A stretch of 64,000 nt of DNA from CAYSCX01 sp964429575. GTDB taxonomy: Bacteria; Desulfobacterota; Binatia; Binatales; Binataceae. The notes under the pieces are model-generated. The model searched no databases. It was not told the DNA's origin and saw only the letters and a list, made by a program, of their open reading frames with translations. Where the stretch lies: assembly GCA_964429575.1 (NCBI GenBank), contig CAYSCX010000008.1, forward strand, positions 28,503 through 92,502, given 5' to 3'. A program made the position numbers and the translations under genes. Position 1 is the stretch's first letter. Each line of letters opens with the position of its first letter. Shown here one piece after another: positions 25,840 to 33,866 of the stretch.

Positions 25840-27312
25840 ATGGCGGTTGCAGGGCGGGACAAGTACGAGGCGGTCATCGGGCTCGAAGTGCACACGCACC
25901 TGATGACGCGCTCGAAACTGTTTTGCGGATGTTCGACGCAATTCGGCGCACCGCCCAATCACAACGTCTGCCCGCGCTGTATGGGGATGCCCGGCGTGCT
26001 GCCGGTGCTCAACCGCAAGGCGGTGGAACTCGCGATGCGGATGGGCATAGCGGCGCACTCCGAGATTGCGCGCTACTCAATCTTCGATCGAAAGAGTTAT
26101 TTCTATCCGGACCTTCCGAAGGGATATCAAATTAGCCAGTACGAAACTCCGGTCTGCAAAGGCGGATACATCGACCTGCCGGCCAACGGCGGCGAGCCGC
26201 GCCGCATCCGGCTGGTGCGTATCCACTTGGAGGAGGACGCAGGCAAGAATATCCACGCCGAGGGCGCAAGCCTGGTCGATTTCAATCGCTCGAGCGTGCC
26301 GCTGGTTGAGATTGTGAGCGAGCCGGACATCCGATCATCGGCCGAGGCGGCGGCCTACCTGCGCGAGCTCCGCGATATTCTGATTTACATCGAAGCAACG
26401 GACGGCAAGATGGAGGAAGGCGCGTTTCGATGCGACGTGAACGTGTCGGTGCGCCGGCGCGGCAACGAGCAATTGGGCGTCAAGAGCGAGATCAAGAACC
26501 TCAACTCGTTTCGCTTCGTCGAGAACGCGATCGAGCACGAGATCGACCGTCAGATTGAGACCCTCGAATCGGGCGGCAAGGTGCTGCAGGAGACGCACCT
26601 GTGGGACCCCGAGCGCGAGGAAACGCGACCGATGCGTTCCAAGGAGTACGCCAACGATTACCGCTACTTCCCCGAGCCGGACCTGCCGCGGCTGGTTGTG
26701 ACCCGCGAGTGGGTGGATGAAGTGCGCGCCTCGATGCGGGAGTTGCCCTCTGAGCGACGGACCCGCTTTATGGGCGAATACGGCAGGTACGGTGTGACCG
26801 CATACGACATCGGAGTGATGGTCAGGAACCGACCGGTCGGGAATATGTTCGACAATGTGCTGCGTGCCGATCCGGAGCTGGTGCGCCATGCCAAATTAGT
26901 GGCGAATTCCTGCATCGCGTTCGTGGCGCTCGCGTTGGCTGCAGCGCGCGCAGCCGGGAAGGAAGAGTTCACGCCGCCGACGGGCTCGGAAGTCGCTGCT
27001 GTGCTGAGAATGGTCGTTGAAGACAAGATCAGTCTCAACGCGGCGAAGACCGCGTTCGTCGAGATGGTGAAGTCGGGCAAGAGCGCGGCGGCGACGATCG
27101 ATGCGCTTGGCCTCGCGCAGGTTTCTGATGAAGCGGCGATCGCCGAGGCGTGCGATCGCGTGCTCGCCGCGGAGTCAGACAATGTCGCTCAGTATCGCGC
27201 GGGCAAGCAGGGTCTGTTCGGGTTCTTCGTTGGCAAGGTGATGAAGTCGATGGGCGGGAAGGCCAACCCGAAGGTGGTCAACAACATCTTGCGAAAGAGA
27301 CTCGACGGGTGA
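25840..27312 (+). CDS. gatB: aspartyl/glutamyl-tRNA amidotransferase subunit B
   Basis: The 490-residue kinase/amidotransferase subunit opens with YEAVIGLEVHTHL and has the Zn-binding cysteines of CGCSTQFG and VCPRCMGMPG, the ribose and phosphate regions of family GatB (GYQISQYETP, EDAGKNIH, DFNRSSVPLVEI) and the C-terminal YqeY-like tail domain. ATG 25840 has AAGG 7 bases upstream; a GTG at 25834 would overlap the gatA stop and is the alternative. It ends the gatCAB operon. Confidence 0.95.
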   Translation: MAVAGRDKYEAVIGLEVHTHLMTRSKLFCGCSTQFGAPPNHNVCPRCMGMPGVLPVLNRKAVELAMRMGIAAHSEIARYSIFDRKSYFYPDLPKGYQISQYETPVCKGGYIDLPANGGEPRRIRLVRIHLEEDAGKNIHAEGASLVDFNRSSVPLVEIVSEPDIRSSAEAAAYLRELRDILIYIEATDGKMEEGAFRCDVNVSVRRRGNEQLGVKSEIKNLNSFRFVENAIEHEIDRQIETLESGGKVLQETHLWDPEREETRPMRSKEYANDYRYFPEPDLPRLVVTREWVDEVRASMRELPSERRTRFMGEYGRYGVTAYDIGVMVRNRPVGNMFDNVLRADPELVRHAKLVANSCIAFVALALAAARAAGKEEFTPPTGSEVAAVLRMVVEDKISLNAAKTAFVEMVKSGKSAAATIDALGLAQVSDEAAIAEACDRVLAAESDNVAQYRAGKQGLFGFFVGKVMKSMGGKANPKVVNNILRKRLDG

Positions 27313-27375
27313 CTCGCGTCCGGCGCGCGACTCGCTTTCGCGGGTCGCGGCGTCCTGATAGGCATCTAATGCTCC

Positions 27376-27738
27376 ATGCAACGCCTTCGGCAAACTCGGA
27401 TCCACGCGCTGATCGCGATCGTCGCGATTGCCGCCGCGCTCGCTGTGCTGATGGGAGCGCGCCGCGCGACCGCCGAGGGCCCGTATGGCGCCGATGCGGA
27501 CGACGCGCCGGGACTGGCCGCGCCCCACGACGCCGACGCGCCGGATTTCAACCCGCCCAACTTAAATATTCCCGCGGACTTGGGCGGCGGGCAGTTCGAC
27601 CAAGGCGCAATCAATCTGCCGGAGGGTGTGCCGCCAGACATCGGATCGCTCATCGATGGCGTCCCGCTGGACCTACCCGCGGGATTGCCCGGCCAGCCGA
27701 TGGATGAAGATTCCGGCGGACTGGTGCCCGAGGACTAG
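27376..27738 (+). CDS. small secreted Asp/Pro-rich protein of unknown function
   Basis: The 120-residue product has a signal peptide (basic start, hydrophobic residues about 11-27, likely cleavage after RRATAEG) and an acidic, Pro/Gly/Asp-rich mature part with repeated short motifs such as PDFNPPNLNIPADLG and LPEGVPPDIG. It appears disordered. I know no family. It is 64 bases downstream of gatB and converges on a DUF3237 gene 9 bases away. Confidence 0.55.
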   Translation: MQRLRQTRIHALIAIVAIAAALAVLMGARRATAEGPYGADADDAPGLAAPHDADAPDFNPPNLNIPADLGGGQFDQGAINLPEGVPPDIGSLIDGVPLDLPAGLPGQPMDEDSGGLVPED

Positions 27739-27746
27739 GGAAGCGG

Positions 27747-28166
27747 CTAGCGGACTGCGGAAACCCGGTACTTCACGCCGCCTTGGATCGTTTCTCCCTC
27801 GCCGACAGCTTGCACTTCATTCAGCCACGCGTACTTGCTCGTGGTCGGAACACAGAATGTCGGCGCGGTCCTGATGCGTAGCGGCTCGCCGCGTTCCTTC
27901 GGCATCCGCGCGATGCCTCGGTAAGTCATATAGATGAGTTCGCCGTCGTCGGTCTTGAGCAGCAACCGCACGTCGAGCGCGCCCATTGCGTCGGGGCGCA
28001 CGATAAACCAGTCGCCGCCTCCGGGAAGCACGACACCCTTGAGTCGCGGTCCTTCGAACTTGCCGCCGCTGAGGTAAGCGATTGCGCGGTCGCCGTCAGG
28101 AGTGCCGCGCAGCGAGTACTGCTCGCCGATTGTGATCGTGACGTCGAAGAGATGTTCGGTTTCCAT
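27747..28166 (-). CDS. DUF3237 domain protein
   Basis: The 139-residue protein is a DUF3237-type beta barrel, recognised by the opening HLFDVTITIGEQYSLRGTPDG, GPRLKGVVLPGGGDWFIVRPDA and the middle DVRLLLKTDDGELIYMTYRG, ending with a Trp-containing strand (KYAWLN). The family is common in aromatic and steroid catabolic clusters, but has no known reaction. Here it follows an acyl-CoA dehydrogenase by 12 bases on the same strand. Confidence 0.8.
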   Translation of the reverse strand: METEHLFDVTITIGEQYSLRGTPDGDRAIAYLSGGKFEGPRLKGVVLPGGGDWFIVRPDAMGALDVRLLLKTDDGELIYMTYRGIARMPKERGEPLRIRTAPTFCVPTTSKYAWLNEVQAVGEGETIQGGVKYRVSAVR

Positions 28167-28178
28167 AAGTGTTGGTCC

Positions 28179-29369
28179 TCAACCCTTGGGCAGCCCCAGC
28201 GTCCGTTCGCCGATGATGTTGTGCTGAATCTCGCTGGTGCCGCCCGCGATCGTGTACTGGCGCGATGAAAGCACGCGGTTGTACCACCGCGGCGCATCGG
28301 GCACCGCCTTGGTCGGCGCGTCGAGCAGCGCGAAGCCGCCGAGCAGTTCGGTCGCGAATGCTGCGATGCGCACCCCCAATTCCGAGCCGAAAAGCTTGAG
28401 CACCGAGCCCTCGGGTCCGGGCGGTAGTCCGCGCAATCGGCGCGTGAGCGAACGAAGCCGCGTGAAGTGCGCCGCCTCGCATTCGATCTTGAATTGGGCG
28501 AGGCGCTGGCGCACCCATTCGTGGTCCCAAGCCGGACGCCCGTCGATTTTCACGCGCTTGGCGAGTTCAGCGAGCCGGCGCACCTGCGAGGTGTGTCCTC
28601 CTCCGCCCGCGCCGCTGCGCTCGTACATGAGCGTGGTCATCCCGACTTGCCAGCCGCCGTTGAGCGGACCCACCAGGTTTTCTTTCGGCGCCTGCACGTC
28701 CGTGAAGAAGACCTCGTTGAAGTGGGCGTGGCCGTTCATCAAGACCAGCGGGCGCACCTCGACGCCGGGGCTCCGGATGTCAAGCAGCAGGTAGCTCAGG
28801 CCCTTGTGCTTGGGCGCCGCGGGGTCGGTGCGGACCAGCATGTACATCCAGCTGGCGTACTGCGCATTCGAGGTCCAGATTTTCTGGCCATTCACCACGA
28901 AGTAATCGCCGTGATCGACCGCGCTAGTCTGGAGAGATCCGAGATCGGATCCCGCATTCGGCTCCGAGTACCCTTGGCACCAGATGTCATCGGCATTGAG
29001 GATGCGCGGAAGAAACTTGCGCTTCTGCTCCTCGGTGCCCCAATGCATCAGGGTGGGTCCGCACATGCCGACGGCGGAGTAGTTGGGCAGCACGGGCGCG
29101 CGGGCGCGCGAGTATTCCTCGTCGAAGATTACTTGTTCGATGAGTCCCGCGGCGCGCCCGCCGTATTCCTTTGGCCATGACAGGCCGACCCAGCCCGCCA
29201 CGTGCATCTTGCGCTGAAAGGCGCGGCGGCGGTCGAACACCGCGCGGTTGGGGGCGACGCGCTCATCCATGGCGTCATCGACTTTCAGGTCTTCGGGCAA
29301 ATTGACGCGCAGCCACTCGCGCACCTCGCGCCGAAATGTCTCCTGCTCGGCCGTGTAGTTGAAGTCCAT
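28179..29369 (-). CDS. acyl-CoA dehydrogenase
   Basis: The 396-residue flavoenzyme has the N-terminal helical domain, the FAD/acyl loop WCQGYSEPNAGSDLGSLQT (about residues 125-143), the middle beta domain with GQKIWTSNAQYA, and the C-terminal helices ending in GTSEIQHNIIGER, which normally holds FAD contacts. Catalytic Glu cannot be placed with confidence. It sits between a DUF3237 gene and an amidohydrolase gene, all on the minus strand with gaps near 12 bases, so they form an operon for degrading an acyl-CoA not identified here. Confidence 0.9.
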   Translation of the reverse strand: MDFNYTAEQETFRREVREWLRVNLPEDLKVDDAMDERVAPNRAVFDRRRAFQRKMHVAGWVGLSWPKEYGGRAAGLIEQVIFDEEYSRARAPVLPNYSAVGMCGPTLMHWGTEEQKRKFLPRILNADDIWCQGYSEPNAGSDLGSLQTSAVDHGDYFVVNGQKIWTSNAQYASWMYMLVRTDPAAPKHKGLSYLLLDIRSPGVEVRPLVLMNGHAHFNEVFFTDVQAPKENLVGPLNGGWQVGMTTLMYERSGAGGGGHTSQVRRLAELAKRVKIDGRPAWDHEWVRQRLAQFKIECEAAHFTRLRSLTRRLRGLPPGPEGSVLKLFGSELGVRIAAFATELLGGFALLDAPTKAVPDAPRWYNRVLSSRQYTIAGGTSEIQHNIIGERTLGLPKG

Positions 29370-29381
29370 GGCGCGCCGTCC

Positions 29382-30500
29382 TCAGTTGAGGTTGAACGCC
29401 TTGACAGCGTTGTCCCACAGAATCTTGCGCTTGCTCTGGGCCGGGATGGGCTGCTTCAGCATTGCGCCGATACCCCATGGGAAGGTCCCGTCGGGATGCG
29501 GATAGTCAGTGTCCCACAGGAAGTTGTCGTCGCCGATTAGTTCGATAGCCGCCTTCATGGTGGGTTCGTCGCCCCGAAACGCGACCCAGAAGTTCGACTT
29601 GAAGTACTCGGTTGGCCGACGCTTCAGATACTCGTGCTCGGAATTGCCGCTGAAGTCCCAATGCTGCTCCATGCGCTGGAGCCAGTACGGCACCCAGCCG
29701 CCGTCGGCTTCGACCTGTACGACCTTGAGCTTGGGGAACTTCTCGATCACGCCGTACCAGATGAGGCCGGCCATCGCGGCCATCGCCTCGAAGGGATGCG
29801 AGAGGATATGGCCGGAGACGTGGGTGTCCATGCGATCGCCAAATGACGGCACCGATGACGACGCGGAATCATGAGTGGAGATGGGCAGGCCCAGCTTTTC
29901 GACCTCGGCCCAAAGCGGCAGGTAGTCCGCATGGAACAGGGTGCGGCCGCGCACCGGATTGGGGCGCTCGTAGAAGCTGATCGCTCCGTTGTTGGCGGTG
30001 CGATGCGCTTCCTTGATCGCCTCTTCGACGTCCTGCATCGGGAGAATCGCAGCCCACTTGATGCGCTCCGGCGCCTTCGAGCAGAAATCGGCGCCCCAAT
30101 CGTTATATGCGCGGCAGCAAGCGGCGAGCAGCTTGGTGTCGCGAAACTCGCGACCGAGCATCTGGCCGGCAAATGTCGGATAGACAATCTGGACGTCAAC
30201 GCCCTGCTCGTCCATGTCGATGAGGCGGCTCTCGGCGTTGAAGCCGAGCTTGGCGGCGCGGTCGAAACGCGTCATGGCCTTGCGGACCGCGTCGAAGAAG
30301 GCGGGCGCGGCCATTGGGTACTTGCCCTTTTCGCGGGTGAACGGCTCGCCTTCGACCAGGAAAGTCCGCCGGCCCGACTCGGCCGCGACGCCCATCCGCG
30401 GCGCCTCGGACTTGTAGCGTTGGTCGATGTATTTCTCGAAAACGTAGTCGGGCTCCATCAGATGCGTGTCAGCGTCAACGATCTTGAATCCATCCTTCAT
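29382..30500 (-). CDS. amidohydrolase-2 family metal-dependent hydrolase
   Basis: The 372-residue protein is an amidohydrolase_2 TIM barrel. It starts FKIVDADTHLMEP, where the D-x-H beta-1 metal ligands lie, has the strand LPISTHDSASSS (about 205-216) with a metal His, and the C-terminal DNFLWDTDYPHPDGTFPW, whose Asp is the catalytic base. Decarboxylases and ring hydrolases share this frame, so the reaction is open. It precedes the acyl-CoA dehydrogenase gene by 12 bases. Confidence 0.88.
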   Translation of the reverse strand: MKDGFKIVDADTHLMEPDYVFEKYIDQRYKSEAPRMGVAAESGRRTFLVEGEPFTREKGKYPMAAPAFFDAVRKAMTRFDRAAKLGFNAESRLIDMDEQGVDVQIVYPTFAGQMLGREFRDTKLLAACCRAYNDWGADFCSKAPERIKWAAILPMQDVEEAIKEAHRTANNGAISFYERPNPVRGRTLFHADYLPLWAEVEKLGLPISTHDSASSSVPSFGDRMDTHVSGHILSHPFEAMAAMAGLIWYGVIEKFPKLKVVQVEADGGWVPYWLQRMEQHWDFSGNSEHEYLKRRPTEYFKSNFWVAFRGDEPTMKAAIELIGDDNFLWDTDYPHPDGTFPWGIGAMLKQPIPAQSKRKILWDNAVKAFNLN

Positions 30501-30541
30501 GGCGCGTGCACCTTATTTTGAATTCAACTTTGCAATTATGC

Positions 30542-31582
30542 TCAGAGTCCGTGCGGCATGATGAGCGCCTTGACGCCCTTGCGCGCGCGCAACAGTTCGA
30601 ACGCCTCGAGCCCGCGCGACAATTGGTAACGATGCGTCACCATCGGGCGCAGCTCCACCTGTCCGCTCGCGACCACCGCGATCGCGCGACGCCACGTCTC
30701 GGGCGTGCGGATGCGCGAGTTGATGATGGTCGCACCGTGGAAGAAGAGCGCGCGCAACTCGGCTGCGGTCACGTCGCGCGCCGGCCAGCCGACCTCGACC
30801 AACTGCCCGCCGCGGCGCATCAACTCACGCGGATGATCGATCATTCCGCACGCGTCGAACACGACATCGGCGCCGTCGCCGGGCAGCAGCGTCCTCACCT
30901 GTTCGATCCAATCAGGATCCTGGGCACAGACGGTCTTGAAGCCGAACTTTCGCGCGAGCGCGAGACGCTCGGTATCAACCGCCAGACCGGTCATGACGAT
31001 CGACGAGACGCCGAGCGCACGAGCCGACAGCGCAATGCTCAATCCTATCGGGCCGGCGCCCTCGACCACGGCGCTGTCGCCGGCCTTGAGGCTCGATTGC
31101 TCGACGGCGTGAAGGCCGGTTCCGAACGGTTCGAGCAGCGCGGCGGTTTCCAGGTCCATCGTCGGAGGCACGAGGTACGCGTTGCCGGTCGGCGCGGTGA
31201 CGAACTCCGCAAACGCGCCGGACAGGTGGGTTGGTGAGGTGCACAGATGGAAGCGTCCCGCTCGACACGGTCCGCAGTTGCCGCAATGCCCGAACGGATC
31301 GAGCGCGACGCGGTCGCCAACCTTGAATTGCTTGACTTCGCGGCCGAGTTCGACCACCTCGCCCGCGGGTTCATGCCCCAGCACCGATGGGAGCCGCGCG
31401 ACCATCCGGTCCGCGCCCAATTCCCACTCGTAGATGTGCAGGTCGGAGCCGCACACACCGCATGCGCCGACTCGAACCAGGACTTCGTTCTCGCCCGGCG
31501 TCGGGACGGGCACATCGATCAGTTCGGCGCCGAACTCGGGTTTGGTCTTGGCTATCGCCTTCATCGCGGGTGTCGCACTCAA
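30542..31582 (-). CDS. zinc-dependent alcohol dehydrogenase family protein
   Basis: The 346-residue medium-chain dehydrogenase has the catalytic-zinc Cys in GVCGSDLHIYEW (about residues 38-49), GHEPAGEVVELG, the structural-zinc set CGNCGPCRAGRFHLC (C-x2-C-x2-C-x7-C) and a Rossmann motif (EGAGPIGLSIALSA). It resembles threonine 3-dehydrogenase and sorbitol dehydrogenase. It is upstream of the amidohydrolase gene on the same strand (41-bp gap), so it may act on the same route. Confidence 0.9.
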   Translation of the reverse strand: MSATPAMKAIAKTKPEFGAELIDVPVPTPGENEVLVRVGACGVCGSDLHIYEWELGADRMVARLPSVLGHEPAGEVVELGREVKQFKVGDRVALDPFGHCGNCGPCRAGRFHLCTSPTHLSGAFAEFVTAPTGNAYLVPPTMDLETAALLEPFGTGLHAVEQSSLKAGDSAVVEGAGPIGLSIALSARALGVSSIVMTGLAVDTERLALARKFGFKTVCAQDPDWIEQVRTLLPGDGADVVFDACGMIDHPRELMRRGGQLVEVGWPARDVTAAELRALFFHGATIINSRIRTPETWRRAIAVVASGQVELRPMVTHRYQLSRGLEAFELLRARKGVKALIMPHGL

Positions 31583-31633
31583 CGTCTAATAGAACTCACC
31601 TTGGCTCCGCGTCAACGGCGCGGCGCAGCGCTG

Positions 31634-32944
31634 CTATGACCAGTGGCGCAGGGTGGCGCCGCGGTAGCGCATGCGCGGACGGATGAGGCGGTTGTCGGCG
31701 TATTGCTCAAGGCTGTGAGCAATCCAACCCGCGGTGCGTCCAATGGCGAAAATCGCGGCCGGAAGCCCGCTCTCGAATCCGAGCATCCTGGTGCACACGG
31801 TTAAATAGAAGTCGAGATTGGGGCGCAGGCGTTCCTGTTTCCACTCGGTTTCCTCAACCTTGTGCGCGATCTCCAGGAGCTTGCGCCCTCGATGGCTCGC
31901 GATTCGCTCAGCGTTTACCCTGAGCAACACCGCGCGCGGATCGCCCGCTGGATAGATCGCGTGGCCGAATCCGGGCGCAAGCTGCTGCTTTGCGCTGAAT
32001 TGATCGAGGCAAGCGCCGACGCGAGCGCCGCCGACCAACTCATCGAGCATCGCTTCAATTCGGTCGCACGCGCCGCCGTGAATCGGACCGGATAGCGTGC
32101 AAAGGGCGGCAAGGACCGATGCGTACAGATCCGCGCCGGTGCTCGCGACCACGCGCGCGGCGAACGTCGATGCGTTCAGCTCATGCTCCGCGCACGCGAT
32201 GAGCACACGGTCGAGCGCCTCGACCTCCCAGTCCGATGCATTGCTCGCCGCCAGCATTTGCAACAATCGCGGCGCCATCGCGGCGGCCTGCGCGATGCGT
32301 CCGAGCGGGCGCGGCGCCAGAGCGAGAGGCAGGATGCTGATGATCACACGTGCGCGCTGTTGGCGCGTGAGGCTGGTGTGACGCAGATCCCACGCGGCGA
32401 GACTCGGCACCGCAGCGGCAAGCCGAAGCAGCGCAGGCGCGTCGCGGCCCACCGCAGCGAGCGCGCTCGCGACCGGAGCCGGCATGCGGGCCGCGCCAAT
32501 TTCCGCGCGAAGTGCGGCAACCTCATCCGGCGACGCCCGCTCGCCGTTCCAGAGCAGCAGGCAGACTTCCTCGAAGCTCGCGCGCTCGACGAGTTCTTCG
32601 ATTGGGTAACCGCGATACGCGAGTCGTCCGTCAATGATGGAGCTGACGGCCGATTCCGCGACAATTACGCCGGGCGCGCCCGATTCGGAGGTGCGCGGCT
32701 GGGCGACGGTCACCCAGGTCGCGGCCGGCGGAAGGCTTCGCGCGCGACGACCGCGCTCCGGTGCAACCAGGCCGCGGAGCGCCTCGACGTCCGCGCGCCG
32801 GTAGAGCGCCTGGCGGCCGACCTTGCGGCGGTAGCTGCGCAACCATCCGCGACTCACGTAGGCGTAGAGAGTTCCGAGCTTGACGCCGAGCTTCCCGGCG
32901 GCCTCTATCGCGGACAGCATGCGGCCGCGGTCGGATTCGCGCAT
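31634..32944 (-). CDS. citrate synthase family protein with N-terminal MerR-like DNA-binding domain
   Basis: From ATG 32944 the product has 436 residues. The first 60 form a helix-turn-helix of the excisionase/MerR kind (AIEAAGKLGVKLGTLYAYVSRGWL, then GRQALYRRADVEALRG). The rest is citrate synthase-like and keeps the three catalytic positions: His in GPIHGGACDR, His in GFGHAIYPAGDPR and Asp in NLDFYLTV. The longer frame upstream overlaps a divergent gene and is rejected. This DNA-binding citrate synthase is rarely studied; it may regulate its own divergent promoter. Confidence 0.88.
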   Translation of the reverse strand: MRESDRGRMLSAIEAAGKLGVKLGTLYAYVSRGWLRSYRRKVGRQALYRRADVEALRGLVAPERGRRARSLPPAATWVTVAQPRTSESGAPGVIVAESAVSSIIDGRLAYRGYPIEELVERASFEEVCLLLWNGERASPDEVAALRAEIGAARMPAPVASALAAVGRDAPALLRLAAAVPSLAAWDLRHTSLTRQQRARVIISILPLALAPRPLGRIAQAAAMAPRLLQMLAASNASDWEVEALDRVLIACAEHELNASTFAARVVASTGADLYASVLAALCTLSGPIHGGACDRIEAMLDELVGGARVGACLDQFSAKQQLAPGFGHAIYPAGDPRAVLLRVNAERIASHRGRKLLEIAHKVEETEWKQERLRPNLDFYLTVCTRMLGFESGLPAAIFAIGRTAGWIAHSLEQYADNRLIRPRMRYRGATLRHWS

Positions 32945-33016
32945 CGCCACGCCGAGATTGCGCCATCGGCCGCGCTTCGCGTCAAGCGCAGAGCGATCGG
33001 GCTTCGCTTGAATCAA

Positions 33017-33034
33017 CATATATAAAGCTATATG
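33017..33034. promoter_or_regulatory. AT-rich inverted repeat in the divergent promoter region
   Basis: CATATA and TATATG flank TAAAGC, giving a perfect inverted repeat of 6-bp arms with a 6-bp spacer. The stretch is AT-rich in an otherwise GC-rich gap between the DNA-binding citrate synthase (start 32944) and the methyltransferase (start 33045), so it may contain the -10 elements of both genes and could be an operator for the HTH domain. This is inferred only from position and symmetry. Confidence 0.35.
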
Positions 33035-33044
33035 CATTCGAGCC

Positions 33045-33866
33045 ATGGACGCAACCAAGAGCCGCAGTGGTGAGAAGCTTGATGCGGTGCGCGCGCTGGG
33101 GAGGCGGGCGGATTTTGGCAAGACGGCCGGTGACTACGGACGTTTTCGCGCCGGCTTTCCCGAGCAGTTCTTCGATCGGCTCGCCGCGCTCGGCATCATT
33201 CGCGCGGGCGCCGATGCGCTGGACCTGGGCACCGGCACTGGAACGCTTGCGCGCGGACTGGCGCGGCGCGGGATGCATGTCACGGGGCTCGACAAATCTT
33301 CGGCGATGATGGACGAAGCCGCGCGCCTCGATGCCGAGACCGGAGTGTCGATTCGCTACGTCGTCGCCGAGGCCGAAGCGACCGGTCTTGCGGCTGCAAG
33401 CGTTGACTTGGTTACCGCAGGGCAGTGCTGGCATTGGTTCGACCGCGCACGTACGGCGCTTCAGGTGCGCAGGGTGTTGCGCGCCGGCGGTCGATTGGTC
33501 ATCGCGCACTTCGATTGGATTCCGCTACCCGGGAGCGTCGTGGAGGCAACCGAGAATCTGATTCACGCGCACAACTCGGAATGGAACCTGTGGGGCGGCA
33601 CGGGAATGTATCCGGCGTGGATGCGCGACATGGGCGCGGGCGGATTCCGCGAGCTCGAGAGCTTCAGCTTCGACGTTGACGCGATTTACACGCACGAGGC
33701 GTGGCGTGGGCGCATCCGCGCGAGCGCGGGCGTCGGGGCGAGTATGTCTCCGGAGCGGGTCGAGAAGTTCGACGCAGAACTAAGGCGCATTCTCGCAGAG
33801 CGGTTTACCGACGACCCGATGCCGGTACATCACCGCGTCTTTGCAGCGATCGGGCGAGCGCCCTAG
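33045..33866 (+). CDS. class I SAM-dependent methyltransferase
   Basis: The 273-residue protein has motif I ALDLGTGTGTLARGLA (about residues 58-73), the acidic VTGLDKSSAMM, and motif IV SVDLVTAGQCWHWFD, the GQxxHWF form seen in Methyltransf_11 enzymes acting on small metabolites. The start has no clear ribosome site; the AT-rich promoter lies only 10-30 bases upstream, so the transcript leader must be very short. The 3' end overlaps the convergent acyl-CoA dehydrogenase gene by 62 bases. Confidence 0.85.
   Translation: MDATKSRSGEKLDAVRALGRRADFGKTAGDYGRFRAGFPEQFFDRLAALGIIRAGADALDLGTGTGTLARGLARRGMHVTGLDKSSAMMDEAARLDAETGVSIRYVVAEAEATGLAAASVDLVTAGQCWHWFDRARTALQVRRVLRAGGRLVIAHFDWIPLPGSVVEATENLIHAHNSEWNLWGGTGMYPAWMRDMGAGGFRELESFSFDVDAIYTHEAWRGRIRASAGVGASMSPERVEKFDAELRRILAERFTDDPMPVHHRVFAAIGRAP

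Noticed and set aside
31634..33121. Longer citrate synthase frame starting at 33121
   Set aside because: It would overlap the divergent methyltransferase and add residues with no HTH or synthase similarity.
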